Positions 1 to 8,462 of a stretch of 64,000 bases of DNA are shown here, in pieces. The stretch is from positions 186,001 to 250,000 of the forward strand of contig NZ_JACIEH010000004.1 of NCBI RefSeq assembly GCF_014196745.1, given 5' to 3'. Under the pieces are notes generated by a model, which saw only the letters and a list, made by a program, of their open reading frames with translations, was not told the origin of the DNA and made no database searches. How positions within the stretch are numbered: the first letter of the stretch is position 1; every line of letters begins with the position of its first letter. The translations under genes and the position numbers were made by a program. Origin of the DNA: Sphingomonas kyeonggiensis. Lineage in GTDB: Bacteria; Pseudomonadota; Alphaproteobacteria; Sphingomonadales; Sphingomonadaceae.

Positions 1-5
1 CAAGC

Positions 6-1046
6 ATGAAAAGGCTCGCAGTGCTTCTCCTGCTCCCGCTGGCCGCCACCGCCGGAGCGCGTGACCTAACCCAGAACCCGACCGAGCACGCCCCGCCGCC
101 GACGGTGCGGGTTCAGGATCCCGATCTGACCTTGCCCACGCCCGAAGATGTCGAGGCGACGCTGCTGGCGCTGGGCGAGATCGACAAGCGCCTCACCGTC
201 CCCGTCGCGGTGGGCAATAGCGGCCCCTATAATTTCATCATCGACACCGGTGCCGAGCGTACCGTCATTGCGCGCGAGCTCGCCGGATCGCTGCGGCTCG
301 GCGCGGCGTCGCCGGTGATCATCACTTCGATGACGGGGCGCGACACGGTCGGCACGGTGATCGTGCCCGGACTGAGCATCAAGTCGATCGGCGAGCAGCA
401 CACCATCGTCGCCCCGGCGCTGGAGGCCCGCAATCTCGGTGCGCTCGGCCTGCTCGGCATCGACACGCTGCGTAACCATCAGGTGACCATCGACTTCGAG
501 AAGGGCACCATGGCTGTGCGCCCCAGCGTGAAGCGCAAGGCGGTCTCCCGGCGCGATCCCGACGAGATCATCGTCACCGCCAAGAATGTGTTCGGCCAGC
601 TGATCGTGACCGACGCCTATTATGGCTCGACGCGCATCCAGGTGGTGCTGGACACCGGTAGCCAGGTGACGATGGGCAACAGCGCCTTGCGCAAGCGGGT
701 CGGCCGCAATGCCCTCAAGGCCCAGCGGATCCAGCTCACCAGCGTGACCGGCGCGCAGACCAGCGCCGACTACACCAAGGTGCCCGACATCCTGATCGGC
801 AAGGTCCGCTTCGGCGAGATGCCCGTCGCCTTTGCCGATGTGACTCCGTTCGAGCGCTTCGGGCTGACCAAGCGGCCGGCATTGCTGCTCGGCATGGACG
901 CACTTCGCGCCTTTCGGCGAGTCGATATCGACTTCCCGAACCGCCAGGTCCGCTTCCTGATGCCCGAGGGTGCGGTCTCTAGGCGGAGCTACACCGGATC
1001 GCGGATTCCGGGTGCCGAGACCGGAGGGTCGGTGCACAGCTACTGA
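6..1046 (+). CDS. Retropepsin-like aspartic protease, secreted, two-domain
   Basis: The protein has 346 residues with an N-terminal signal peptide (MKRLAVLLLLPLAATAGA). It holds two copies of a retropepsin-type active-site segment: FIIDTGAERTVI with Asp80-Thr-Gly, and VVLDTGSQVTMGN with Asp216-Thr-Gly. Each is followed by a hydrophobic stretch ending in LG(I/M)D(T/A)LR, near residues 150 and 300, which is the typical second conserved block. Classical retropepsins are homodimers of one such domain, so this is an internal duplication that could form a pseudo-dimer within one chain. It probably acts in the periplasm; the substrate is unknown. The window starts five bases before the ATG, so promoter and ribosome binding site are not visible. 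A mannitol dehydrogenase-like gene follows on the same strand after 73 bp. Confidence 0.85.
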   Translation: MKRLAVLLLLPLAATAGARDLTQNPTEHAPPPTVRVQDPDLTLPTPEDVEATLLALGEIDKRLTVPVAVGNSGPYNFIIDTGAERTVIARELAGSLRLGAASPVIITSMTGRDTVGTVIVPGLSIKSIGEQHTIVAPALEARNLGALGLLGIDTLRNHQVTIDFEKGTMAVRPSVKRKAVSRRDPDEIIVTAKNVFGQLIVTDAYYGSTRIQVVLDTGSQVTMGNSALRKRVGRNALKAQRIQLTSVTGAQTSADYTKVPDILIGKVRFGEMPVAFADVTPFERFGLTKRPALLLGMDALRAFRRVDIDFPNRQVRFLMPEGAVSRRSYTGSRIPGAETGGSVHSY

Positions 1047-1119
1047 TGTGATGCCGAGCCCGCGGAACGCAATGCCGGGCCATTGACTTTACCTGCCCGG
1101 GCGCGTTGACACCGGGGGC

Positions 1120-2553
1120 ATGACCAGCCTTTCGCGCGCCGCCCTCGCCTCGCTTCCCGCTGCCGTCACCCGGCCCGGGCACGACCCCGCCGCCATCCGC
1201 ACCGGCGTGGTCCATTTCGGCCCCGGGGCCTTCCACCGCGCGCACCAGACCGCCTATTTCGACCGAGTGCTGGACGGCGATCCGCGCTGGGGCATCGCCG
1301 CGGTCTCGTTGCGCAGCGCCGGCACGGTCGATGCGCTGAAGGCGCAGGACGGGCTCTACACGCTGGCGATCATCGACCGCGAGCCGGCCACCCGGATCAT
1401 CGCCGCCCATTCCGACGCGATCGGCCCGGGCGAAGGCACCAGGCTGCGCACCCTGCTCGCCGATCCCACGGTCAAGCTCGCCACCAGCACGGTGACCGAG
1501 AAGGGCTATTGCCTCGCCGCCGATGGCAGCCTGGACTTCAATCATCCCGACATCGTCCATGACCGTGCCCGGCCGGGCGAGCCGGCAAGCGTGATCGGCT
1601 GGATCGTCTCGGGCCTGGCCGATCGCCGTGCCGCCCGTGCCGCGCCCTTTGCGATGCTGTGCTGCGACAACATGACCGGCAATGGCGGCAAGCTCCGCGC
1701 CGCCTGTGTCGCGCTGGCCCGCGAATGGGACGCCGGGCTGGCCGACTGGATCGCCGGCGAAGTCGCCTTCCCCGATTCGATGGTCGATTCGATCACGCCG
1801 GCGAGCGACCCCGCCTTCCTCGCCAAGATGGCCGGGGAGCTGGGCGTCGAGGATCAGGCGGCGGTGCAGCGCGAGCGCTTCACCCAGTGGGTGCTCCAGC
1901 GGTTCGACCTGGCCGACGGTCCCGATCTCGCCGGCGCGGGCGTGACGCTGACCAACGACGTACAGGGCTATGAGCAGGCCAAGCTGCGCATCCTCAACGG
2001 CGCACATTCCAGCCTTGCCTATATCGGCCTGGCGCTCGGCCACGAGACCGTGTTCGAAGCGGTGAGCGATCCGGCGCTGGGCGGCTTCGCCGGCCGGCTG
2101 ATGCACGAGGACATCGCGCAGTCGCTCAAGCCGGTCGAGGGCCTCGACGTGCAGGGCTATGCCGATGCGGTGTTCGACCGCTTCCGCAATCCGGCGATCC
2201 GCCACTTGCTGAGCCAGATCGCCTGGGACGGTTCGCAGAAGCTGCCCTATCGCCTGCTCGACACGGTCCGCGACAAGCTGGCGGCAGGTGAGGACGTGGC
2301 GCGGCTCGCCGTGCCGGTGGCGGCGTGGATCGCGTTCCTCAACCGCAAGGCGAAGGCGGGAGAGACGATCACCGATCCGCTGGCGGAGGTGTTGGCCGGC
2401 GCGGCGTCGAGTGGCGACCCGGCGGCCGCGGTGCTGGCGCTGCGCCAGGTGTTCCCGGCCCAGCTCGCCGAGGATGCGCGCTTCCGCGACGCCGTGACGG
2501 CGGCGGTTACGGCGTTTCTCGACGGGCGCGAGGCGGAACTGCTCGCCCGCTGA
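1120..2553 (+). CDS. Mannitol dehydrogenase family protein (mannitol 2-dehydrogenase / fructuronate reductase type)
   Basis: This 477-residue protein is a polyol-specific long-chain dehydrogenase, which interconverts a sugar alcohol or hexonate with a ketose or keto-acid using NAD(H). The N-terminal Rossmann region opens with VVHFGPGAFHRAHQ. The family catalytic signature K-x4-N-x2-H is present as KLRILNGAH (Lys288, Asn293, His296). The length fits mannitol 2-dehydrogenase and fructuronate/altronate oxidoreductases; the sequence alone does not settle the substrate. The start follows a G-rich GGGGGC; a TTGACT lies at 1083-1088 but no convincing -10 is seen. No sugar transporter or kinase sits nearby, so the context does not help assign a pathway. 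Confidence 0.88.
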   Translation: MTSLSRAALASLPAAVTRPGHDPAAIRTGVVHFGPGAFHRAHQTAYFDRVLDGDPRWGIAAVSLRSAGTVDALKAQDGLYTLAIIDREPATRIIAAHSDAIGPGEGTRLRTLLADPTVKLATSTVTEKGYCLAADGSLDFNHPDIVHDRARPGEPASVIGWIVSGLADRRAARAAPFAMLCCDNMTGNGGKLRAACVALAREWDAGLADWIAGEVAFPDSMVDSITPASDPAFLAKMAGELGVEDQAAVQRERFTQWVLQRFDLADGPDLAGAGVTLTNDVQGYEQAKLRILNGAHSSLAYIGLALGHETVFEAVSDPALGGFAGRLMHEDIAQSLKPVEGLDVQGYADAVFDRFRNPAIRHLLSQIAWDGSQKLPYRLLDTVRDKLAAGEDVARLAVPVAAWIAFLNRKAKAGETITDPLAEVLAGAASSGDPAAAVLALRQVFPAQLAEDARFRDAVTAAVTAFLDGREAELLAR

Positions 2554-2781
2554 TCCTACGGCAGCAGCGCTGCGCGACTCGGCAAAGTACACGGAGTACA
2601 TGCCAAAAGCGGGTTTTCGACGCGCTTGCGTTGACACAGTTCCGGGAAACGCCGCGCATCTCGCAGCATTGTTGCGCGGGACGAGTCCTATATTTCCTAC
2701 GGTCTGAAAGAGCGGCCGAGCACGGGGATCGACGGCTTCAGGCAAACACGTGAAATCCTACATTGCAAGCAACTCGGTGGA

Positions 2782-3882
2782 TCAGACCGCCGACGGTGCC
2801 CCGTCGCGCAGCACGTGCGTGCAGAGCTGCGCCTCAGGCGTGTCGTCTTCCTCGAGCGCGGCGACCGTCACCCAGCCCTCTTCGCGCAGCTTCGCGCCGA
2901 TGCCGGCGGGCGTGCCGAAGGGCAGGAACAGCCGGCGGCGATCGCCGGCGCCGATGCCCGCGTACAGGATCGGATCGGCATAGAGCGAGAAACCGACCGC
3001 AGCTTCCTCGCGGCCATTGCCGTGGAGGATCGTATAGGTGCCGCCCCGACCGATCTCGCCGCGCACGCCGCGAGCGAAGAGCGAGAAGCCGAGCCAGCTC
3101 TGATATTCGAAGCCGTGGCGCTCGGTGGGATCGAGGGTGAGCGCGGCCTGGCCGCGGATGCTCGCGGCGATTTCGGCAAGGCCGTCGAGACGGGTGGCGA
3201 GTGCCTTGCCGGCGTCGATTGCGCGCAGGCGCTCGACCGCGGCATCGAACGGGCCGGCGGCCTCGATCAGCGGCAGATAGCGCGGGTCGATCGCGGCGAC
3301 GCCGGCTGCGTCCTTGGCGTCGAGACGTTCGCGCAGGGTCGCGAGCTGGGCGCGTGTCAGGCTGTCGCCGGCGAGGCAATCGACCAGATCGGGCAAGGTG
3401 AAATCGAGCGCGATGCCCTCGACCCCGCCTGCCTGCAGCGCCTCGATCGCGACGCGCACCACTTCGGTGGCGGCGGCGACGGTATCGAGGCCAATCAGTT
3501 CGGCACCAATCTGGCGGGTGGCACGCAGCGGATCGAGCTCGGAAGCCGAGAGCTTGATCACCGGACCGGCATAGGAAAGGCGCACCGGGCGCGGGTGGTG
3601 ACCCATGCGGGTGACGGCGATGCGGCCGACCTGCGCGGTGAGATCGGGCCGGATCGCCAGCGTGCGCTGCGACACCGGATCGACGAAGCGCACCGCATCG
3701 CGCAGGCCGCCAGCGGCCTTGAGGCGGGCGCTCAGCTCGTCGGCGAATTCGGCGAGCGGGGGATCAACCTGCTCATAGCCATAGGCGCGCGCGACGCCGA
3801 GCACGCGGCTCTCCAGCCGGGTGGCGGCATCGGCCGCGGGAGGGAGGCGATCGTGGAAGCCTTCGGGAAGTAATCCGCTCAT
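2782..3882 (-). CDS. hisZ: ATP phosphoribosyltransferase regulatory subunit HisZ
   Basis: HisZ is a paralogue of histidyl-tRNA synthetase without tRNA-charging activity. It forms a hetero-octamer with the short HisG and is needed for the first step of histidine biosynthesis. The 366-residue protein begins MSGLLPEGFHDRLPP. It carries the class II synthetase-like core: the EQVDPPLAEF region, RFVDPVSQRTLAIRPDLTAQVGRI (motif 2-like, broken here for length: RPDLTAQVGRIA), and the late ARGVRGEIGRGGTY segment. The short length and absence of an anticodon-binding domain separate it from HisS. An in-frame extension to 3954 runs through a palindromic repeat and is unlikely to be translated. HisG is not in the window. 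It lies downstream of serA on the same strand across the repeat. Confidence 0.9.
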   Translation of the reverse strand: MSGLLPEGFHDRLPPAADAATRLESRVLGVARAYGYEQVDPPLAEFADELSARLKAAGGLRDAVRFVDPVSQRTLAIRPDLTAQVGRIAVTRMGHHPRPVRLSYAGPVIKLSASELDPLRATRQIGAELIGLDTVAAATEVVRVAIEALQAGGVEGIALDFTLPDLVDCLAGDSLTRAQLATLRERLDAKDAAGVAAIDPRYLPLIEAAGPFDAAVERLRAIDAGKALATRLDGLAEIAASIRGQAALTLDPTERHGFEYQSWLGFSLFARGVRGEIGRGGTYTILHGNGREEAAVGFSLYADPILYAGIGAGDRRRLFLPFGTPAGIGAKLREEGWVTVAALEEDDTPEAQLCTHVLRDGAPSAV

Positions 3883-3904
3883 GCCCGCTCCCCTAGACCA
3901 AAGC

Positions 3905-3982
3905 GTCATCCCGACGGAAGCCGGGATCTCGTGCGACGGGCATGGCGCCTTCACCTGAGATCCCGGCTTTCGCCGGGATGAC
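3905..3982. repeat. Composite palindromic repeat, GTCATCCCGG class (copy 1)
   Basis: The ends are inverted copies: GTCATCCCGACGGAAGCC at the left and GGCTTTCGCCGGGATGAC at the right, each also able to fold on itself. It fills the gap between hisZ and serA. Related copies lie at 35736-35813 and 49192-49279. As a long hairpin after serA it might attenuate readthrough into hisZ, but there is no T-run on the minus strand. The class resembles dispersed intergenic repeats that are common in sphingomonads and other proteobacteria. Confidence 0.8.
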
Positions 3983-3990
3983 GGGATTGG

Positions 3991-5568
3991 TCAAAACGTC
4001 AGCGCCATCGCGGTCTTCACGCCCGGGAGCGCGCGGACCTGGGCGAGGAGCGCTTCGCTGACGACATCGTCGACCGAGAGCAGCAGGATGGCTTCGCCAC
4101 CTGCTTCGCGGCGGCCGAGGTGGAAGGTGCCGATGTTGACGCCCGCCTCGCCCAGCGTGGTGCCGAGGCGGCCGATGAAGCCCGGCGCGTCCTCGTTGAC
4201 GATGTAGAGCATCGGGCCGGCGAGATCGGCCTCGACCTTGATGCCGAACAGCTCGACCAGGCGCGGCGCGGCGTTGCCGAACAGCGTGCCGGCGACCGAG
4301 CGATCGCCCTGGGCAGTGCCGACGGTGACGCGGACCATCGTGTGGTAATCGCCCTCGCGGTCGTGACGGACTTCGCGCACGTCGAGCCCGCGCTCCTTGG
4401 CGAGGAACGGCGCGTTGACCATGTTCACCGTGTCCGAATGGACGCGCATCAGCCCGGCGAGCACCGCGCCGACGATCGGCTTCTGGTTGAGCTCGGCGGC
4501 AGCGCCTTCGCTCTCGATCGCGATGTTCTTGAGATCGCCATGCGCGAGCTGGCCGACCAGGCTGCCGAGCTTCTCGGCGAGCGCCATGTACGGCTTGAGG
4601 CGCGGGGCTTCCTCGGCCGAGAGGCTCGGCATGTTGAGCGCGTTGGTGACGCCGCCCGAGACGAGGAAATCGGCCATCTGCTCGGCGACCTGGATCGCCA
4701 CATTGACCTGGGCTTCGGTGGTCGACGCGCCGAGGTGCGGAGTCGAGACGAAGTTCGGCGTGCCGAACAGCGGATGTTCCTTGGCGGGCTCCACGGCGAA
4801 CACGTCGAGCGCGGCGCCGGCGATGTGACCCGATTCCAGGCCTTCCTTGAGCGCCGCCTCGTCGATCAGGCCGCCGCGCGCGCAGTTGATGATGCGCACG
4901 CCGCGCTTGGTCTTGGCGAGGTTCTCGGCCGAGAGGATGTTGCGGGTCTGGTCGGTCAGCGGCGTGTGCAGCGTGATGAAGTCGGCGCGCAGCAGCAGGT
5001 CGTCGAGCGACACCTTCTCCACGCCCATCTCGATCGCGCGCTCGGGCGTCAGGAACGGATCGAAGGCGACGACCTTCATCTTCAGGCCCTGGGCGCGATC
5101 GGCGACGATCGAGCCGATATTGCCGGCGCCGATCAGGCCGAGCGTCTTGCCGGTCAGCTCGACGCCCATGAAGCGGTTCTTCTCCCACTTGCCCGCCTGG
5201 GTGGAGAGGTCGGCCTCGGGCAGCTGGCGAGCGAGCGCGAACATCAGCGCGATGGCGTGCTCGGCGGTGGTGATCGAGTTGCCGAACGGGGTGTTCATCA
5301 CCACCACGCCCTTGGCCGAGGCGGCGGGGATATCGACATTGTCGACGCCGATGCCGGCGCGGCCGATCACCTTGAGGTTGGTCGCGGCCTCGAGGATTTC
5401 CTTGGTCGCCTTGGTCGAGCTGCGGATGGCCAGGCCGTCATACTGGCCGATGATCGCCTTGAGCTCCTCGGGGGTCTTGCCGGTGATCTCGTCGACCTCG
5501 ACGCCGCGTGCGCGGAAGATCTCGGCGGCCTTGGGATCCATCTTGTCGGAAATCAGTACCTTGGGCAT
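3991..5568 (-). CDS. serA: D-3-phosphoglycerate dehydrogenase
   Basis: SerA oxidises 3-phosphoglycerate to 3-phosphohydroxypyruvate with NAD+, the first committed step of serine synthesis. The 525-residue product is the long form. It has an N-terminal substrate domain (MPKVLISDKMDPKAAEIF), a Rossmann nucleotide-binding domain with GLIGAGNIGSIVADRAQG and the conserved FITLHTPLT and INCARGGLIDE blocks, the catalytic STPHLGAST histidine region, then the allosteric substrate-binding and ACT domains ending in LPGVKTAMAL. The ATG at 5568 is chosen because GGAGG sits seven bases upstream; the in-frame ATG at 5580 lacks a site. It is downstream of serC in the same operon, separated by a palindromic repeat. 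Confidence 0.96.
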   Translation of the reverse strand: MPKVLISDKMDPKAAEIFRARGVEVDEITGKTPEELKAIIGQYDGLAIRSSTKATKEILEAATNLKVIGRAGIGVDNVDIPAASAKGVVVMNTPFGNSITTAEHAIALMFALARQLPEADLSTQAGKWEKNRFMGVELTGKTLGLIGAGNIGSIVADRAQGLKMKVVAFDPFLTPERAIEMGVEKVSLDDLLLRADFITLHTPLTDQTRNILSAENLAKTKRGVRIINCARGGLIDEAALKEGLESGHIAGAALDVFAVEPAKEHPLFGTPNFVSTPHLGASTTEAQVNVAIQVAEQMADFLVSGGVTNALNMPSLSAEEAPRLKPYMALAEKLGSLVGQLAHGDLKNIAIESEGAAAELNQKPIVGAVLAGLMRVHSDTVNMVNAPFLAKERGLDVREVRHDREGDYHTMVRVTVGTAQGDRSVAGTLFGNAAPRLVELFGIKVEADLAGPMLYIVNEDAPGFIGRLGTTLGEAGVNIGTFHLGRREAGGEAILLLSVDDVVSEALLAQVRALPGVKTAMALTF

Positions 5569-5582
5569 TTTGTCCTCCATCT

Positions 5583-5693
5583 CCCTCTCCCGCTTGCGGG
5601 AGAGGGTCGGGGTGAGGGTGTCTGTAGATCGGGGGTGTGTGGGTGCGGCCAGCTCTGACCCTCACCCAACCCTCTCCCGCAAGCGGGAGAGGG
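5583..5693. repeat. Composite palindromic repeat, CCCTCTCCCGC class, inside the serC-serA operon
   Basis: Two hairpins form the ends: CCCTCTCC-cgcttgcg-GGAGAGGG at 5583-5606 and the matching hairpin at 5670-5693. Just inside them is a second inverted pair, GGGTGAGGGT (5610-5619) and ACCCTCACCC (5658-5667), so the whole 111-bp unit folds as one large branched stem. It occupies nearly all of the serC-serA spacer. A single hairpin of the same type is at 38947-38973. Confidence 0.8.
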
Positions 5694-5701
5694 CTAGAAG
5701 G

Positions 5702-6862
5702 TCAGCCCGCCTTGGCTTCGGCGTAGGCCCAGTCGAGCCAGGGGCCGAGCGCCTCGATATCGGCGGTATCGACGGTGGCGCCGCACCAGATGCGCAGACC
5801 CGCCGGCGCGTCGCGATAGCCGGCGATGTCATAGGCCGCGCCTTCCTTCTCGAGCAGGGCGGAGAACTTCTTGATGAAGGCTTCGTCGGCACCCTCGACG
5901 GTGAGGCACACGCTGGTCTTCGAGCGGATACCGTGCAGCTCGGCGAGATGGCCGAGCCACGGGCGCGCCGCGACGATCTTGTTCAGCGCATCGGCATTGG
6001 CATTCGAGCGGGCCATCAGCCCGTCGAGGCCGCCCAGGCCCCTGGCCCATTCGAGCGCGAAGATCGCATCCTCGACGGCGAGCATCGAGGGGGTGTTGAT
6101 CGTCTCGCCCTTGAACACGCCCTCGGCGAGCGCGCCCTTGGAGACGAGGCGGAACACCTTGGGAAGCGGCCAGGACGGGGTGTATTCGGTGAGACGCTCG
6201 ACCGCGCGCGGGCCGAGGATCAGCACGCCATGCGCGCCCTCGCCGCCCAGCACCTTCTGCCAGGAGAAGGTGGCGACGTCGATCTTGTCCCAGGGCAGGT
6301 CATAGGCGAACACCGCGCTGGTCGCGTCGGCGAAGCTCAGCCCCTCGCGGTCCGCCGGGATCCACTCGCCGTCCGGCACGCGCACGCCGCTCGTGGTGCC
6401 GTTCCAGGTGAACAGCACGTCGGTCGACCAGTCGAGTGCGTCGAGATCGGGGAGCTGGCCATAATCGGCGCGGACGACGTTCGGTTCCAGCTTCAATTGC
6501 TTGACCGCATCGGTGACCCAACCTTCACCGAAGCTTTCCCAGGCGAGCGTGGTGACGCCGCGGGCGCCGAGCATCGTCCACATCGCCATTTCGAAGGCGC
6601 CGGTGTCCGAGCCGGGCACGATGCCGATACGGTGCGTATCGGGCAGGCGCAGCATCTCGCGCATCAAGTCGATGCAATATTGGAGGCGGGTCTTGCCAAG
6701 CTTGGAGCGGTGCGAGCGGCCGAGCGACTCGGTGGCGAGCTTCTCGGGCGACCAGCCGGGAGGCTTGGCGCAGGGACCGGAAGAGAAATAGGGACGCGCC
6801 GGCTTGGTGGCGGGCTTTGCGACAGGCGCAAGGGTGGCGTCGGCGGCAGTCGAATCAGTCAT
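5702..6862 (-). CDS. serC: Phosphoserine transaminase
   Basis: SerC transfers an amino group from glutamate to 3-phosphohydroxypyruvate with PLP, the second step of serine synthesis; it can also act in pyridoxine synthesis. The 386-residue protein has the class V aminotransferase fold, with RPYFSSGPCAKPPGW at the N-terminus, the GSDTGAFEMAMWTMLG cofactor region and the PLP lysine in SWQKVLGGEGAHG. Overall it looks like the form found in alphaproteobacteria and methanogens rather than the E. coli form. The start at 6862 follows AAGGAGAG eight bases upstream. An in-frame open extension to 8542 is antisense to other genes and is rejected. It is the first gene of serC-serA, preceded by a structured RNA leader. 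Confidence 0.95.
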   Translation of the reverse strand: MTDSTAADATLAPVAKPATKPARPYFSSGPCAKPPGWSPEKLATESLGRSHRSKLGKTRLQYCIDLMREMLRLPDTHRIGIVPGSDTGAFEMAMWTMLGARGVTTLAWESFGEGWVTDAVKQLKLEPNVVRADYGQLPDLDALDWSTDVLFTWNGTTSGVRVPDGEWIPADREGLSFADATSAVFAYDLPWDKIDVATFSWQKVLGGEGAHGVLILGPRAVERLTEYTPSWPLPKVFRLVSKGALAEGVFKGETINTPSMLAVEDAIFALEWARGLGGLDGLMARSNANADALNKIVAARPWLGHLAELHGIRSKTSVCLTVEGADEAFIKKFSALLEKEGAAYDIAGYRDAPAGLRIWCGATVDTADIEALGPWLDWAYAEAKAG

Positions 6863-6913
6863 GTAGTCTCTCCTTACAGAGAGCGCGCGCGGCGTTGGGA
6901 CCGCGTGGCCCGC
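6863..6913 (-). ncRNA. serC-type 5' leader RNA (candidate)
   Basis: About 50 nt of predicted mRNA leader precede serC. Two stems are visible: GGCG-GGCC-ACGC-GGTC-CCAA-CGCC, and next to the start CTCTC-TGTAAG-GAGAG (6868-6883). The second stem buries the AAGGAG ribosome binding site. This matches the published serC motif of alphaproteobacteria in position (serC-serA operon), size and design. The ligand or regulator of that motif is not established. A covariance search would confirm it. Confidence 0.65.
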
Positions 6914-6918
6914 CGACG

Positions 6919-6946
6919 GCCCTAGCGGCGAGCCTGCGAAAGTCAA
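6919..6946 (-). promoter_or_regulatory. Candidate serC promoter
   Basis: On the minus strand TTGACT (6946-6941) is followed after 16 bp by TAGGGC (6924-6919). This would start transcription near 6912, just at the 5' side of the leader RNA. The form agrees with the candidate promoters before pheA and the queuosine-precursor transporter. Confidence 0.45.
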
Positions 6947-7009
6947 TTCCGGAAGTGCGTGGACAGCGCATGCCCGAGCATTCAGGATGCCGGGCAAAAG
7001 GGGGAAAGC

Positions 7010-7669
7010 ATGGATTATGAGCTCAAGGACCCGCTCCGCCTGGCGCGGGCGGTGCGGATCGCGCTTATGCTCTGGCTGATCGCATCGATCGGCTATGGCC
7101 TGGCCGCCGTCTACAGCATCGTGGCCATAGGCAGCTTCCAGCGCGGCGCAGCGACGGTCGAGGACCTTGGCGTCGTCGATCAGGTCAACCAGATCGCCGC
7201 GATTCCGATGCTGCTGGTGAACCTGGTCACGATCGTCCTGGTTGCGCGCTGGATCTACCGGGTGAACAAGAACGCACACACGCTTTCCAACGGGATGTCG
7301 ATGACGCCGGGGTGGAATGTCGGCTTCTTCTTCGTTCCGTTCGCCAATCTGTGGAAGCCGTTCGAGGGCATCCGCCAGGCATGGCGCGCCAGCGTTGCGC
7401 CGCATGACCCCTATGACGCGCCGGTTCCCGGCTGGCTGACCTTCTGGTGGGTAGGCTGGATCCTCTCCTCGATCCTCGGCAACGTCTCGTTCCGGCTCAG
7501 CCTGCGCGCCGAATCGCTCGACCAGCTTCTCGCCGTCCAATGGGTCGATGCGATCTGCATGCCCGTCGACCTGCTCACGGGCTTGCTGCTGCTCCGGCTG
7601 GTCGGCCGGCTTTCGGAAATCCAGCACGAGGCGAGCAGCGCCGAGACGCATGAGGCGGTGTTCGGATAG
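7010..7669 (+). CDS. DUF4328 domain-containing membrane protein
   Basis: This 219-residue integral membrane protein has about five hydrophobic segments, starting with VRIALMLWLIASIGYGLAAV near residue 15. The mid-protein block WIYRVNKNAHTL and MTPGWNVGFFFVPFANLWKP, followed by the IRQAW segment, is the hallmark of DUF4328 proteins. Their function is unknown. The ATG at 7010 follows GGGGGAAAGC; an earlier in-frame start at 6959 would run through the serC promoter region and is not favoured. It diverges from serC and nothing in the context suggests a role. Confidence 0.8.
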   Translation: MDYELKDPLRLARAVRIALMLWLIASIGYGLAAVYSIVAIGSFQRGAATVEDLGVVDQVNQIAAIPMLLVNLVTIVLVARWIYRVNKNAHTLSNGMSMTPGWNVGFFFVPFANLWKPFEGIRQAWRASVAPHDPYDAPVPGWLTFWWVGWILSSILGNVSFRLSLRAESLDQLLAVQWVDAICMPVDLLTGLLLLRLVGRLSEIQHEASSAETHEAVFG

Positions 7670-7699
7670 GCGGCTAGCGGGGGCTGGGCATAGCGCGCT

Positions 7700-8383
7700 A
7701 TGGGTCACGCCATGCGCGTCGTTGCACTTGCCCTGCCCCTGATCCTGGCCGGCTGCATGTTCGGCGGTGACGATCGCCCTGCTCCGGCGCCGATTCGTCC
7801 GCGCGCCTCGGGTCCGGTCACGCTCAATGGCCCGACCCCGCGCGAGACGCAGCAATGCTTTGCCGACCTGTCGCGCGAGCATGTCCGCTATTCCGGGCTG
7901 CCGGACCGGGACTTCGGTGGCGGCTGCGTGGTCACCGGCGCGGTGCAACTGCTCGACATCGGCGTGCCCGTCACCGGGCTCAAGTCGATGAAATGCGGGC
8001 TGGCGCGCAACTTCACCGCCTGGGTGCGCTTCGCAGTGGCCCCGGCGGCGCGGCAGATGCTGGGCAGCGACCTGGTCAAGGTCGAGACCTATGGCACCTA
8101 TTCGTGCCGCGGGATCATCGGCAACGCCGCGGCATCGGCGGCGCGCATGTCCGAGCATGGGCTGGCCAATGCGGTCGACGTGTCGGGCTTCGTGCTGGCT
8201 GATGGCCGCCGGATCACGATCGAACGCGACTGGCGGACGGGAGACCAGCAGGTGCGTGCCTTCCTCGAGACGATCCACGGATCGGCGTGCAAGCGCTTCG
8301 CCACGGTGCTGAGCCCCGATTACAACGCGGCGCACTACAACCACCTCCACCTCGACATGGGGAGGGGACCTTTCTGCCGCTAA
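7700..8383 (+). CDS. Extensin family lipoprotein (extensin-like C-terminal domain)
   Basis: The 227-residue protein begins with a lipoprotein signal, the lipobox LAGC placing the lipidated Cys at residue 18. The rest matches the bacterial extensin-like C-terminal domain: a Cys in RETQQCFADL, GGGCVVTGAVQL, SCRGI, EHGLANAVDVSGF, and the terminal HYNHLHLDMG. Asp and His in the ANAVDV and HLHLD segments resemble the metal site of D-Ala-D-Ala carboxypeptidase-like folds, so a cell-wall hydrolase role in the periplasm is a reasonable inference. An alternative ATG lies at 7712 and would shorten the signal by four residues; neither has a clear ribosome binding site. Confidence 0.85.
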   Translation: MGHAMRVVALALPLILAGCMFGGDDRPAPAPIRPRASGPVTLNGPTPRETQQCFADLSREHVRYSGLPDRDFGGGCVVTGAVQLLDIGVPVTGLKSMKCGLARNFTAWVRFAVAPAARQMLGSDLVKVETYGTYSCRGIIGNAAASAARMSEHGLANAVDVSGFVLADGRRITIERDWRTGDQQVRAFLETIHGSACKRFATVLSPDYNAAHYNHLHLDMGRGPFCR

Positions 8384-8462
8384 CGCGGCATCGCTGGTTT
8401 TTGCCGCTGCCGCGGCGGGGCGCTGATTGCAGGGCGCTTCGGATCGGCCTAAGCCGAGCGAA

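Noticed and set aside
2554..2781. Small gene or RNA in the 228-bp gap before hisZ
   Set aside because: Only weak promoter-like bits (TTGACA at about 2632) and no stable stem or ORF with a ribosome binding site were found.
4120..5658. Plus-strand open frame of about 510 codons opposite serA
   Set aside because: Antisense shadow with Asp/Arg/Leu-rich low-information sequence.
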